A DNA stretch of 64,000 nt from Meandrina meandrites. Taxonomy: Eukaryota; Cnidaria; Anthozoa; Scleractinia; Meandrinidae. Numbering within the stretch: the stretch's first letter is position 1; the number at the start of each line of letters is the position of its first letter. Below are positions 13,701 to 27,700 of the stretch, piece after piece. Under the pieces are notes generated by a model, which saw nothing but the letters and a program-made list of their open reading frames with translations, searched no databases and was not told the origin of the DNA. The position numbers were made by a program, and so were the translations under genes. The DNA is taken from the NCBI GenBank assembly GCA_963693305.1, contig OY855905.1, forward strand, positions 36,905,637 through 36,969,636. Reading direction: 5' to 3'.

Positions 13701-16700
13701 TACTATGTTTATCTTGTCGCAAGCGATGATTAACTTTTTACAATTTCCAAGTAAACATTTGGGTCGCATCGTTCATGGTTTAAGCTTTTCAGGGTCAACG
13801 TTTCTTCAATCAGGTATATTAAAAAATCGCTCAAAATCGCTAAAATTTAACCGTTAACGGTCAAAGCAACCCCCACCCCCCACCCCCAATGCATTGAGAC
13901 CCTCTTGAAAGTTTTCTTAAAAGTTTTAATGTCATTAAATAAGCCAAATTCTTGAAACATTATGTGTTTGCAGTGTTATTGTTAGGGTAGCCATTTAATT
14001 TTTTAGCTATGTCGTCTTTTCGATGATATACTAATCGTTCATTCGTGGTTAATTTTTAAGTCGTGTTGTACGCACCCCTTGCAGGAGCTCTCAAATTGTT
14101 ATCGTCGCCGTTCGCGTTAAAGAAAAAAAATATATGATTGAATATTATATTTGCTGACCGCCCATTCTTAATGTTAGCAAAGAAATTACTCCGTCTACGA
14201 ATCTAACTGATAAAACTATAACTTCGATTCATTACAAAAATATGTCTTCTAAGCGTTAGAATTAAAAGTTACTAGCAAACAAGATTAATTTAAATCTGTT
14301 CAGTCTAACAGTGTTTCAATAACCCATATTGCAATCTGAAATCTTTAATGCTTGTCACCCGTTTCTCCTTTTTGTATTTACTGTGTCATTCGAATGTTTC
14401 ACGTTCCTTCACACTGTTTTAAGTTTCAGTCAATTTGGTGGCCATTTCTACTGAAATTTGGCTAAAATCGACGACAGGCCCACTTTATAAGTTAAGAGCT
14501 AAAGCTATAAATTATATTCAGGAGTGGAGAATGGCTCTCAAAGGGTAGAGACTTGGAATTGGATTTTAAGGAATTCCAGCAAAACGTCTCAGTATTGAAT
14601 TTTTTTTTCTATCAAAGAAATATCTTAGCAATTTAGCAGGTTTTTGTCATGTATATGAAAGCACCATGCCTAAATTCACAACTTGATAAACATTCGCTGA
14701 TATATACCAGTCTCACCTGGTTAATAAGAGCCCAGTTTTAGTATATCATCGATGTCCTTACCTAATCTTCCTTATTCCTTTCCTGGTTCGGAATCGCAAG
14801 TATCCCCTACGTCGGAAAATTTTTCTCCACTTTCCTCTGTACAAGAATCGTAGCCTGTATCGACGACGTCTTCTTCTTCGTCTTCGTCTTCTTCTTCCTT
14901 TCCACACCTTTCTTCTTCTTCGACGTCTTTTTATTCTACGCCTTCTTTGGCGTCTGTACTTCCTTCTTAGCCTTCGTCTTCGCTGTCTCCTTCGTCTAAG
15001 ATATCTTCTTCGCCGTCGTTTAGTTCTCCTTCGTCGTCTCCTTATTCTTCGCCGTCGCCTCCTTCTTCTTTGCACGATTCGCCGTCTTCGTCTTCTTCGA
15101 TATCCTCGCTTTCGCCTTACAATCCTCTTCCACCTTCGTCTCAACTTCATTGTTATTCTTCCACGTCGGAACCTTATCCTACATTTTCGTCTGCCATATC
15201 GCACACGGAATGTACGCCTGTACCGAATAACTGTTCTCCATTTCTTTCTGACCCGGATATTCAATCGTTTTTTAGCTTTCCTCAAAAACCTCCATCGTCC
15301 TCGGCTGTGTACATATATCCTGCCTCTGGTGAATCTTAAGGATAGAATGTCAACGATAAATCAAGTTAGACATATAGGGATTACGGCGGTACTATCAAAC
15401 ATGAAGGTACAATCCGTGACAGAAGTGTTGGGACGCTTCGCACTATTAGCACCTAAATTTATAACTTCATCCCCTCTCCCCCTTCTCAATGTTGTTGATC
15501 GCTCAAATGTTATTATCCCAAGCTGTAACATTCCACTGGGGGAAAGGGGGTCTTAGAGTCTTTTAATTCACTAACCTTTCCAGGAGAAATCTGTCGTCAC
15601 CACATTTTAATTCGATCTGGTTAGGTGTCCCAAGGACTTTTGACCAGGATTGTAGAAACAGGCGTGTTTGATCAGGTTATTATTAAACTCCGTGGAAAAG
15701 ACCTTAAAGTGCCCATAACCCCAAAAAATTGGTAAAAAATAGCTGTTTTACCCAAATCGAAAACTTTGCGGCATTTTACTCAGTATGATGCAAAGATTTA
15801 ATTCGGCCGAAAAAAGTTTTTGGGGTTATAAGCACTTTAAAATTAAGGTTTACGATAGCCTGAGTAAACCCTGTTTTAAATGTTTAATATAATTTCTAAA
15901 GGGAACCTTACTCTAAGGGACTAATAAAGAATTATAATCACCAAATGTATTATGCCAATTTAGAGCAAGTATCAACACCACCGTCGCGGTTGTTAGTTTT
16001 CTAACCTCGTAAGCTAATGAAAAGTCCACATGCAAAATTTATGGACTCAACACCAACTAAACGATGTTTATTTTGTGGCACAGGTACGGATAAAACACTG
16101 TGAACAACACAAAAGATATCAGTTTTCAAACCTTATTCTTCTAGGCTTCTTTCTGAATCGGAAGTATAACTTGCGTTTCCAGCGGTAGACACGTCTCCAT
16201 CGCCGATAATACCTCAATCGCAAGACGCTGTAACGCTGCCGCCTTCGTCGACGGCGCCTTCGTCTTCTTGTCCTGCGTCCTCTCCTTCGTGTTCTCCTTC
16301 TACGTCTTCGTCGTCTTCGCCTTCTTCTCCTAATCTTTCGCCTTCTTCTTCTATTTCTTCTGTACCTTCGACGTCTTCGCCGTCGTCTTCTTCTTCTCTT
16401 GGTTCTTCTTAATTTCCTGTATCTCCTGCGACGCCGTCGAGTAATTCGTCTTCCACGTCTGTACTTTCTCACTCTTCGCCCCCTTCTTCTTCGTCCCCTC
16501 CATCGACGCCGACGACGCTTTCTAAGTGTTCTCCATATCTTGCCGTACCGCATACTAACACGTGAGCGATATATTCGAATTCCTGTCCATCGTCGACCGT
16601 AGCGTACGAATAATTTTCGTCTTATTATGCGCACGCGTCTCCAGCTCCTTCTTGCGTAGACCATCAGATTGCGGCGTATTGCTATCCATCTTCTTCTGAA

Positions 16701-19700
16701 TCTCGCTAGAAGCCTGTTTCTGTAGTACCTGATGAAGTTTAGTAGTAACAAAGCTTTAATAACACAGCGACCCACTATGACCCTCTACTGACATTTGAAC
16801 AGTTCTTTCATGATGCCAGAAAATGAAGGGAATCATTAAGGACGAATTTAAATGGGCGAAACTGAGCGTCAATGTAAAAGTCATAAACATGCTGTTCATA
16901 CCTGATCCAAACATACTTCCTCTTGAAACGGAACGTTAAGCGTCCTCCTCGTCGGTACACCCTTCTCCATCTTCTACCATACCTGATCTTCATTACACAG
17001 CCACGCCTTCTTCTGCGGACTCCACGTCTTCTTCTGGGTCTATATCGCCTTCGTCTCCTTCTCCTTCTTCTTCGCTTTCGCCTCGTTCTTCGCCTTCTTC
17101 TTCGCCTTCTCTTTCTCTTTCGTCTCCTTCTTTGTCTCCTTCGACGCCTTCTTCTCCTCAACTTTCTTCGTCTTCGTCTGATCTTTCGCCTTCTTATTCT
17201 TCTAAGTCGTCGTCTTCGTCTGGACACTGTTCGACGTCGGTATTTAAACCTCTTCCATTTACCCCTGTATCGTATTCCCAGTTTCCCAGTTCTGTAGATT
17301 CTTACACGTCTCAACTTTCTCCTGTAACGAATGCGGAATCCTCGACGAACCCTTCGCCATAGTTTTCGAACTCTGACTTGCATGATGCGGCGCTTACGGC
17401 GGAGATAAATCGATCTTCTTTTGCGGCGTAATGCTATTAACTTGCGGCGGATACTGAAATAAAACAAAAAGAAAATATTTTGTTGTATAAAATGTTATCA
17501 AAAACAAATTAACCGTTACGAAACTTTGCTTTAATGCAATAACTTAAACTGAGATTAGTTCAAAATCATTGGCAGGTTGACGATATAACTACAAAGATAT
17601 TACTGTTTTGATATTTTTTCAAAAATATTTCATTTCTAGATATTCAACAGGACCTTTTTACCGTATTTTTTTGCGCTTTTGTCAGTAACACGATATCTCA
17701 TAACAGGAAGAGCTCCAGCGACTTTGATTCGGTTTACGGGAATATTAATGCGTCTGTCACCGAAAGTAATCAGCTACTAGCCACCCTGTTTTGCCTGTGT
17801 TTACAGCTATTTTAATTGTTGGTTCAAAGCTTTAAACTTACGCGACAAAACCGAAAGATAGTATGGTAAGAAGCAGAGAGCTGCTGCATGCGTTGGATAT
17901 CACAGGATGTCAAAAAGGCTCTAGCACCGGATGTGGAATTTAGGCTTCAATTGCTGTTTATACTTATTTGTCTGATATCAATATCAGCTATAAAGTTTCA
18001 TACAAATCCATATATATCTATGTTTTTCGCCGACATGACCGAGTGGTCATATCGTGAGCCTGGGCACCCTGTTTGAATACAAATGAGATAACTACATGGC
18101 AAACGTGTTCGATGTATGTTCTCTTTTCCTTTAGACATGTGGAAACAAGGTACTTTGAAGCACACTATATTTTAGGAGAAATTGGCGAACTCAAAGCCAC
18201 GTACAGGGAAAAAAACTAAGGTCTCATCAGACGAAAAACATATAATTCACTCGCAAAATTATTAATTTGTACGTCATTCCAAGCACCGTATTCATAATAA
18301 TTCCTGTAATTCAAGCTACACCTACTCATCTTCAAAACCTTAAATGTAACAGCACAGTAAATAATTGTGTTGTTTAAATGCTGAACTTTTATTACCTGAC
18401 TCGGTAACGTATTTTTCTGATACGGACATAGAGTCGTCTTCTTCTTCTGGTAACATATCGCCATTTCCTCCTGTAATATATTCGTATCCTGCAACGACGT
18501 CTTCTTCTTACTCGTCTTCGCCTCCGTCGTCGTCTTCGTTGTCGTCTTCTTCTCCTTCGAACCCGTCGTCTCCTTCGTCTTCGTCGCCGTCGCCTTCGCA
18601 GTCTACGTTTATACTTCCTTCTTCGTCTCAACCTTCGTCTTTTCCGTCTTGTTCGACGTCGTCTTATTCGTCTGCGTCTACCTCCTCGTCTCCTGCGTCG
18701 ACGTCTTCTAACTCGTCTCCATCGTTTTCTGCGTCTCAGGTAAACCCTTCCACGTCGCAGTCGAAGTTTCACGTATCTTCTCTTCAACCGTATCATCCAG
18801 CGTCGTCTGAACCGTCGTACGCCTCGCCATCTTCTGTGCAGTCGAATTTGTAACCGTTTGGTGAAACGACGTATCTTCCGCCAGATTCTTCGCTTCCTTC
18901 TCACGTAAATAGAGCCTCTGCGGAATCTGGTTATACGAAGAAAACATTGTTTGTAAATGGCGCCACATAAACTTGTATCGTTGACGACGATCATAGCCCT
19001 GTCGACTCTGTTAACTTTACTAATTAAGCTTATTCAAATACTTTTGGAGGGGAAATGCATACAAGGCAAAATCATCTCATATTGGCCGCCCTGTTACGAA
19101 AGCGAAGCTATTTTGTCAAAGAAGTTTTGTCCCGGTAGCCGTGTTCATATGAGAAGGCAGGCCAGCATACAAGGCAAAATCATCTCATGTTGGCCGCCCT
19201 GTTACGAAAGCGAAGCTATTTTGTCAAAGAAGTTTCGTCCCGGTAGCCGTGTTCATATGAGAAGGCAGGCCAGCCCGGTTAGAAACCGAGATCTCGACAA
19301 CCGGGATAAAAATTTTCCCATATGAACATTCCAGCCTGGTTACCGGGACGAAACTTTTTTTTGACAAAATAGCTTCGCTTTTGCAAAAGGGGGCCAATAT
19401 GGCGTGATTTTGCCTCGTATGCATTTTCGCTTCAAAAGTATTCGAGTTAGCTTTATTAGTAAAGCCGAGTTACAAGAGTCAACAAAGCTATGATAGTCGC
19501 GAACGATATGTTTATGTGGCACCATTTAGGTTTTGTTTCTTCAAATTCATCCCATTCACCGCGCTGAAATTTCCCATATGAACAGATGACAAAATCGTCT
19601 ATTCATACTTTTGGTAACAAGTTCAAGTTTCACTAATCCTTTCGAGTAATTTTCAAGCTCGTTCTGTTTGAAAGCCTAATCGTCAGTTGTAGATATGAAA

Positions 19701-21694
19701 AAGTTACCTTAAACGTCGTTGCCTTCGTTTGTAGGTGAATAGGTACTTGCGGCCTCGCCGGATAACTCTACGCCAGCGACGTCTCCAATAGAAACGTATT
19801 CGGCTGCGCTTTCGCCGTCGTCGCCTGCGTTTCAGTTTACGCCTATATCGCCGTCTCCTTCTACGCCTTCTGCGTTTTCTTCGCCTTCTTCGCCTGATTA
19901 ATCTGCGCCTTCTTCTTGATCGACGCCTTCTTCCTCGTCTACCATATCGTCTTCGTCTGCGTCGCCTTATTCGTCTCCACCGTTTGCCGTAGCGTATCCT
20001 CAGTCGTCCTCTTCTGAAGCCTATCGGTCTGTAGGCCTTCCTAAGGCGGATACAAAGTCGCCCTCGATAGACTCGTGCTATTCTGTACCGTCGGCCATAC
20101 CTGATCTTAATATTCGGTCGTCGTACCACACGCCATCTTCTGTTTATAAAGATTCGTGCTGTCTTGCGTCGGATCCTGTGTGGCATTAAAGGAATGATAA
20201 ACGTTACTTAGTAAAAATAAGGCAAGGTTCTAGAATGTCACTGCTCATCAGTAGGACCGATTTATTTAAACTGCTTTGCGTCATCACTGTGTAACTGAAC
20301 AGTAAACGTGTAACTAAACAGCAGTCATTTATGCGCGTTGTAATTGGACAGTTGTATTTGAATGGAGTGTCCTTATGCTTCTCGATGAAAAAAAAAACTC
20401 AACTGTTGTGTTTTTATTGACCAAAACGTTTAAAAGATGGTTATTTCTTTCCTCAAAGTTTGTAATAGTTATGATAAGTTGGTAACATGACTTCGTATCG
20501 TCCAGTTCTGCTGAAATGATACTTGCGATTAAAAACTAAAGCCGGTTTCCCGTGCGCTATGCGATCGCCCGATTATTTGAATTACAATCACTCGTATGAT
20601 CATGGACCGAATTCAGTCTGTCCTGTCATCGTTTTTCATCGAGAGAAAAGCAATAAAGTCATGTACTGCAAGATAATTATGTCATATATTTATAGGTACC
20701 AACAACATTACGAGCCAACTAGGCGCAGCCTCGTTGATTATTTCTCAAAGTAAACGAGGGCGAGTAGTGTGACCTTTTAGTAAACGCTCTAACAACCGGG
20801 CCAAACGAGGATGAGAGATGATGAGTGTTTTCGTCAACTCTCATCGACACTATCATCAACTCAGGACAAACGTGAGAAAACTCTCATCGACTCTTACGAA
20901 AATCTTGAACGCGTTCAAAGTCGATGACAGCGAATGAGAGTTGATGAGAGCGCATGAGAGTTTCAGACCAATCAGAGCGAGAGTTCGAATTCTTATCAGC
21001 TCTTATCTTCGTTTGGCCTGGGCTTAAAAGACTAAAATAAAAAAAACAAATAAAAAAAATAAATTTTTAAGCTAAAAATCAAGGAGAATCTTCCCGTTTA
21101 AGAGCAAAGCGGACATGCTCGTTTATTCTCGGCTTATTTTTAAGGGTTCATTTTCGGTTTAAGGAGACCTGACAAACGTCAACTAGCTTACCTTATTATT
21201 CTCGATGTACGCCCGTAGCGGAACCTCAGTACATTTCGTGTCCGGTATACGAGCCTGTATTTACCTCGGTAATAGTAAATGATACGCGAACCTTTTCTTC
21301 TAATCCTTCGCCTTCGACGTCGTCGTCTTCGTCTTCGTCTTCTTCGTCTCCTTCGCCTTCTTCGTCGTCTTCTTCTTCGCCTTCGCCTCCTTATCTTTCT
21401 ACGCTTCCTTCTTCTCCTTCTCTGGATTCTTCTGGTTCTCCTTCCTCGTCTTAAGCCCCTTCGTAGTTGTATCCATCGGCGACGCACCAGCGCTATTACT
21501 TTTCCGTTGCGTATTCTTAAATTCCTGTACTTCCGAGCAAAACGGAAGTATAATCGTCGTCGGATAACTTTGACCCGGCGCCATGTACGCCGGTAATATA
21601 CTCTTATGCGTCGTATGATGCTCAATCGCCTTCCGTATCTTACTCTGATTGTGCCGCGGTAAATTCTGGCGATAGGAAAAGAAAACAGTTTTAC

Positions 21695-21739
<45 letters not shown>

Positions 21740-24700
21740 CCAGTTAATCAACTAATTTATTACACGAAATTCCTAGCCGTGTCTCCTCTGGAGAACCCAG
21801 GATTTAACTAAATTCCAGACAACACAGGTTCCTTAATGAATGACAACGAATGCATTTTTTCAACGAATGAAAGAATGTCGTTTTCCCTCCATGGTTAGTT
21901 TAGAAAAAAATCAGAGGGGATAATATACAAAAGGTATATAAGCTTGATTTGTCTTTCAGTAAAGCAAACAAACAGGAGGCAGTATGACACACTTGCGCGT
22001 AGTAATTAACTGATTAATACTTTTGTTTGCATATAGAATCTTTGATATTCCTAATATACATACTTACTGGATTCTTACGGGTCGTCGCCTGTATCGGAAC
22101 TGCAAGAACCTGCCTCGCCGAGACACCGATCTCCAGCCTCGGCGCCATCGAATTCGCATAACGCATCGTCGACGACGCCTTCGTCTCCGCCTTCGCCTTC
22201 GCCTTCTGCGCCTGATCACTCTCCTTCGCCTACGCCTTCTCTTATTACGTCTTCTTCGTCTCTTCCTTAACCGTCCTCGCCTGCCTCTGTATCGGCGCCG
22301 TTTGCGTCTGATGATCCTCCATCGCCTTCTGTAACGCAATCTTATTCTTCCTCGACTGATTGACAGTCTACGGAACTTACGCTTGTAGCTCAGGTAAAAT
22401 CGTCTCTTGATGAGTCGTATCCGACGCCACCCTCTTCGCCAGATTCTAACGGACGGACGACGGATAGTGAGCCATCTTCGTCTCCTTTTGATCTTCAATA
22501 TACCACGTGTGAACCTATTAGATAAACCAGGGGATATAGTTGGTTAAAGGCACGTAGAAAATAGGTTTGCCCAACATCTGCTTTGTTTGAAGACGACACA
22601 ACTTGATATGTTACACGTCAGTTCCTAGTTAAGCAGAAACATATGAAAACGGAAAATCGGTTTTTTAAAGGAAAATGGTATTGGAGTCGCCTAGACAAGA
22701 ACGTCTGTCTTGACTAGTTTTTTGTTTTTAATTTGAAAGCTTGAGAGTTTCTTTTCTTTTCGATATCGAGTAAAGTCGCCCACAATTTATAGTTATCATA
22801 TCATATGAAGTGTTTTTTTACTCAAATTCAAAGGTACGTTTAATTCACGAGAAAAGTGACCCGAAAATTGTTTTCTATCATCACTTACCTGATATACCGT
22901 GTTTTACGTCCAATTCGGAGCACAAAGCGACGTCCTCTTCGATATACTCGCCTCCAAATACGCCTGTATCGAATACGCATCACACAGCCACGCCTTCGTG
23001 CTTTACCTCTTCGCCGTCTCACCCGTCTTCTTCGTCGCCTTCTCCTCCTTCTCCTCCTTCGCCTTTTTCTTCTTCGCACTCTTCTCCTTCGTCTTCGTCT
23101 TCTTCTCCTCAGTTTTCGCCGCAGTCTTCGGCGTCTGTAACGTCGACTTCGAGTTCTGATTCTTATGAACCTTCTCTTGTATCTTACGAGGAATCTTCCA
23201 CCCCGGATTGCCACGATACGCCGTCGTCGTCTATAGACTATCGTCAACTTACGACGGTATGTACGTGCTCGTCGCCACGCTTTTCCCACGCGTATTGTTA
23301 TTTTGGGACGTCGAATAACTCGTCGTCGTTTTCCGTAGATGGTTATTGCTCCCCTGCGGTAACTATTTAGAAAAGGAAAAACGAAACATATATCACATTA
23401 TAAAAACAAAGATTTTATACCTAGGTTTTAAGTGACCGATCTTTTCATCGCCGCTACCGCCGTCTATTGGAGTTCGAACGCAGCTGTAGCTTTTGTAAGT
23501 GAAACAGGTCTGAAGCCCTTGCAATGTCATTGTAATTTATTCTTGGATAAAGTACTTAATTCTAACAGTGTTCTCCCGCTCTCATCCCTATGAATTTTGG
23601 GGGGAAATGAGCAAATATGGCACTCAAAAACAATGTTAAGACTCTTCGTTGCTTGCAATAACAATAGCAACAACAACAACAACAACAACAACAATAACAA
23701 TCAAGTGGGAACTGACGAGCCACTGTTCAGGATTGACATTTTGTTATAATAATCTTAACAGCTTTTAAAGTCGCTCTTTACTCCAATATACACTAAAATG
23801 CTATCCATTGTAATAAAACTGTCTCACCTGATTGTTCTGTAGCCTCTTCTCCTTCGAATTACCAGTCTGCGTCCAATGCGATATACCTTCCTCAATCTAC
23901 GTCTATACCGGAAGCGCATTACGCAACGGCGACGTCTTCGTCGTCTTCGCCTTCGTCTCCTCCGTCGTCTCCTGCGCCTTCTCCTTCTTCGTCGCCTTCT
24001 TCTCTTCCTTCGGCGTCTTTGTTTTCTTCTTACGCGTCGCCTTCTCCTTCTTCTTATTCTACGTCTCTTCCTAATTATTCTTCGCCTTCGTCTTCTATTA
24101 TACCGCCGTGCGCGTCGACGGCGTCTCAGTGTTCGCCAGAGTCGTCCTTTGCGCCATCTAACTATTCCGCGTCGGATCCTGACAGGTCGATATTTCCTTG
24201 CGTATCGGATCACCACCTTCCCGCGGTAAACCTTTACTCCTCTCCATCTTTTCTTTAAACGGAATTGTATTCGATTTCGGATTCTTCGTATGATTTTCCA
24301 CCTTCTTCCCGTCTTGAAACGGATCACGCGTCGTCTTAAGCTAGTGAAGAAATAAAATAAGAATAATTATGATTGTTAGTTGACCGCAGACAATCAGAAT
24401 GTGAACTGTTGGTAATGCTGTGCTGTGCCACATCCCTTCTTGCCTCACACTCCTATATCATGATAGTAACATTTAAAAAAAATATTTATGTAGATAGTAG
24501 ATGAGGTTAGATGCAGCGTTGTAGATAGCCTTGGACACGAGAACTTATGTATGCTTTAAATTCCTTGGTGGACTTGAGGCGTGTCCGGCGCCACTGCTGG
24601 GTGAGCGTTCAACACGTCATCGGTGCGATTCGCTATCCATGGTTTGAATCCTACCTCCACCTAATTAATTTGTTTCATTTTCAGCGAAACGTTTTCAACC

Positions 24701-27700
24701 TTGAACATGTATTAAAGAAATAAAAAACGCGCCCGAGTGCATTGTTGAGTTATATAAGCACGCGGGAATTTTTAAGAACACGAGAGAAGTGCATAGAGAA
24801 GCACGAGGCGTAGCCGAGTGCTTCTCGCACTTCTCGAGTGTTCTTAAAAATTCCCAAGTGCTTATATAACTCAACAATGCACGAGGACAAGTTCTTTATT
24901 TCTTTTATAAAATGTTAAAGAAATTGCGCGCGCTAAAACTTGTGACGTAAGCAAAGTGCATTAAAACTCCATAAAGCACGCGCGTGACGTAAGCAGCGTG
25001 CTTTATGGAGCTATAATGAACTCGAACTGACCAATCACAGCGCGCGCAATTTCTCGATGATTTTATAAAATTTCATAAAACAGATCTATAAACGTGTGTA
25101 TAACTGCAAATGTTTCCGGGACGAGAGTGAGCGCGCTTTTTGGGACAAGTTAACTATGTCCTTTACCTCCGACAATGACATCGGCTTTTTAAAGACTTAA
25201 GTAAAGTGAAGTTTAAAAAATTCTCGTTCACGTTACAATTGCTATCTGAAATTATAACAGAAAAGAAAAAAGTGCGAAGGGGCGACTAACGAACACCAGG
25301 AGAAGTGTGAGCTTCTGCTGTTTTGATAAGGCAAGTTGATGGCCAGAGCCAGGATACTGGTGAATGCCCTCTGGTAAATTTGGAAAAGTGATTTTCAAGC
25401 AACTATTTTGAGTTCTCTTTTGGTTGAAAACTGCTTTAAAAATAAAAAAATATTTTCTAATCAATGACTTACTAGATTCTTCTGTATCCTCTCCGCGTGC
25501 GGAATCGAAGGACTCGCCCTCTACGATAGACATTTCGCCACTTGTTTCGGTAACGGAAACGCATTACACAACGACGTGGGGACCTACGTCTTCTTCGTCT
25601 TCGCCGTCTTCTTCTTCGCTTTCTTCTTCTTCGCCGTCGACGTCGTCTCCTCCTCTTTCTTCTTCGCCTCAGCGCTTTTCTTCTTCGTCGGTATCGTTTA
25701 CGTTGCCGTCTTCGTAACCTTCGCAGATATCTTCTTCGTTTCCTTCTAATTCTGCGCCTCAATCTGATCCTTCTTCGTCTGGTAGTTCTTCGCCTTCTTC
25801 TCAGTTTTCTCCATTGCTTTCTGTAACGGTAAAGCACTCTTCCTTTGAAGATTCTAACTAGTCTTATCCTTTTCCTGTAGCGGAGACCGAAGCCTCTTCT
25901 GCCATACGTCCTTAATGTACGCCATACGTTTCGGAAACGAGCTTGGAATCGGCCTCTTGTCGTTCTAAAAACGCGTCGTCTTCTCATGTAGTAAACTATT
26001 GGCTTGCCTCTGTAGAATCTAAAAAATAAAAGCAAATATGGTTTAACATTAAAAAAGTTCAGAAAATACCAGATACTGCAAGGTGGCTGATATGGACTTT
26101 TGTCATAAAAGGTCATTAGATAGCGTATCCAGTGATGTCACCAACGGTTCCATTTTAAATTTCTGTAAAAGAACAAGGACCTTCCTGCTAAAGAATGTTA
26201 CTGTCCTCTATACAGATCGTTTACTGGCATGCCATCCTCGGAGACCCAGGGGCAATTAGTCGGGGCAAAAAGAAGTAAACTGAGCAGAAATCGTAGCGGC
26301 GAAAGTTTTGTATACAAGAGCCCCTGGGAAACGAGATTCCAAAGTTTTGTTAGCATTCATGAGCTTTAGGAGCATTCATAGGCGCCTTTCTCAAGTGAAC
26401 ATTCTTGAAGCGAGTTATTTGTCACGTGAGGTTAGGTGGACAAAGTCGCGCGTGTCAAAATATCTCCATATAAGGCCGAAAGCTCGAAACCACGGTTTCA
26501 ATTGATGTCGGAGCATGGCACTGAATTCAATGGCTTCCCGTATATTCTTCTTCTAAAATTATTGTCTTCCTCGTCTCGCTTTCCTGTTTCTAAATATGTG
26601 GCCTGTTTCTTGAGATACTTTTCGAACCCGGACAGTGAAGCTCTTGTCTTTGTTAAGATTGCAGTCGGTTTCAGCCTTCTTTTCAACCACCCGTTATCCG
26701 TTAAAGGGTTTCCGTTGTTTCGAACCATCATTTTACAATTTTTATGCAACCAATTTTTAATTTTAAAATTGCTATAAGGCGCATTGAGTATAAGAAAATT
26801 TCATCATCATCATCATCGTCGTCATCAATGTGACAGTCATTTCATGCATTAAAAATTCCATCATATTTTTCTTTTCGATATCGGGAGAGAATTCCAAATT
26901 TTAGAACCCTGATAAAGTATCGTAAACTAAGGCTTGTACGACAGTGATGTGATCGATAACAGCTGGCCAATTTAGTGTCATAACTATATACTTGACTACT
27001 TGTTGGAAATAAATTGAGAAACATCGGAGGCGACAGCCACATAAATTTAGCTATTTGCAATGAGTTGATTTGGAAAATTTCTAAGATGCCAAATTTAGCA
27101 AATAAGGGAGCAGAGTGTACTCGATAGTCTGAGTTGGTAGTAGCTCACATAGTACGATTTTGTAAACAAAAAATTATATTTAAGTTAATTAAATATGTAG
27201 ACGACCAGGCAGAATTACAGTAAGTGATAAAAGGATAAATTAATGTGTAGTACAAAGTTCGCTTAGTTTTAGAAAATAAATATTACCTAGATACAAAACT
27301 AATATGAGATTTCTATGTAAAATGCTCATCAATATGGACGTCTAAAACTTTTGGTCCATTTACTTGTTGCAATGATTGATTAGTTTTCTGATATTGACCG
27401 AGAGCATATCATATTTCATCCAAATGTTAAGGTTGCACAGTTCATTTTTGCCCCAAAAATGTAAATATCATTATCATTACAATGTCATTAAATAGTGTGG
27501 CCTATTTTATTTAATTCACCGGTTTTGACAAAACCCTGTGACGGCGGGTGTGATTTAGGAGCACGTCATCGCTTTTGCAAACAAGGAAGTGTCTAAGTCT
27601 TACCTGACAGATCCAATCCTTCGCCCAATGCGGAACACAAATCTCTTTCCTCGTCGTACGAGTTTCCTCCAGCGACGATAGAACCTGAAACGTAACACGC

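Noticed and set aside
18365..18853. Plus-strand Ser/Pro-rich open frame of about 160 codons
   Set aside because: It is the exact antisense of exon 42. Similar Ser-rich frames lie opposite most exons and come from TCT/TCG reverse complements of Arg codons. They have no splice or start context of their own.
26436..26777. 113-codon plus-strand frame and its antisense partner in the intron between exons 35 and 36
   Set aside because: No recognisable motif, no exon borders and no similarity to the repeat protein.
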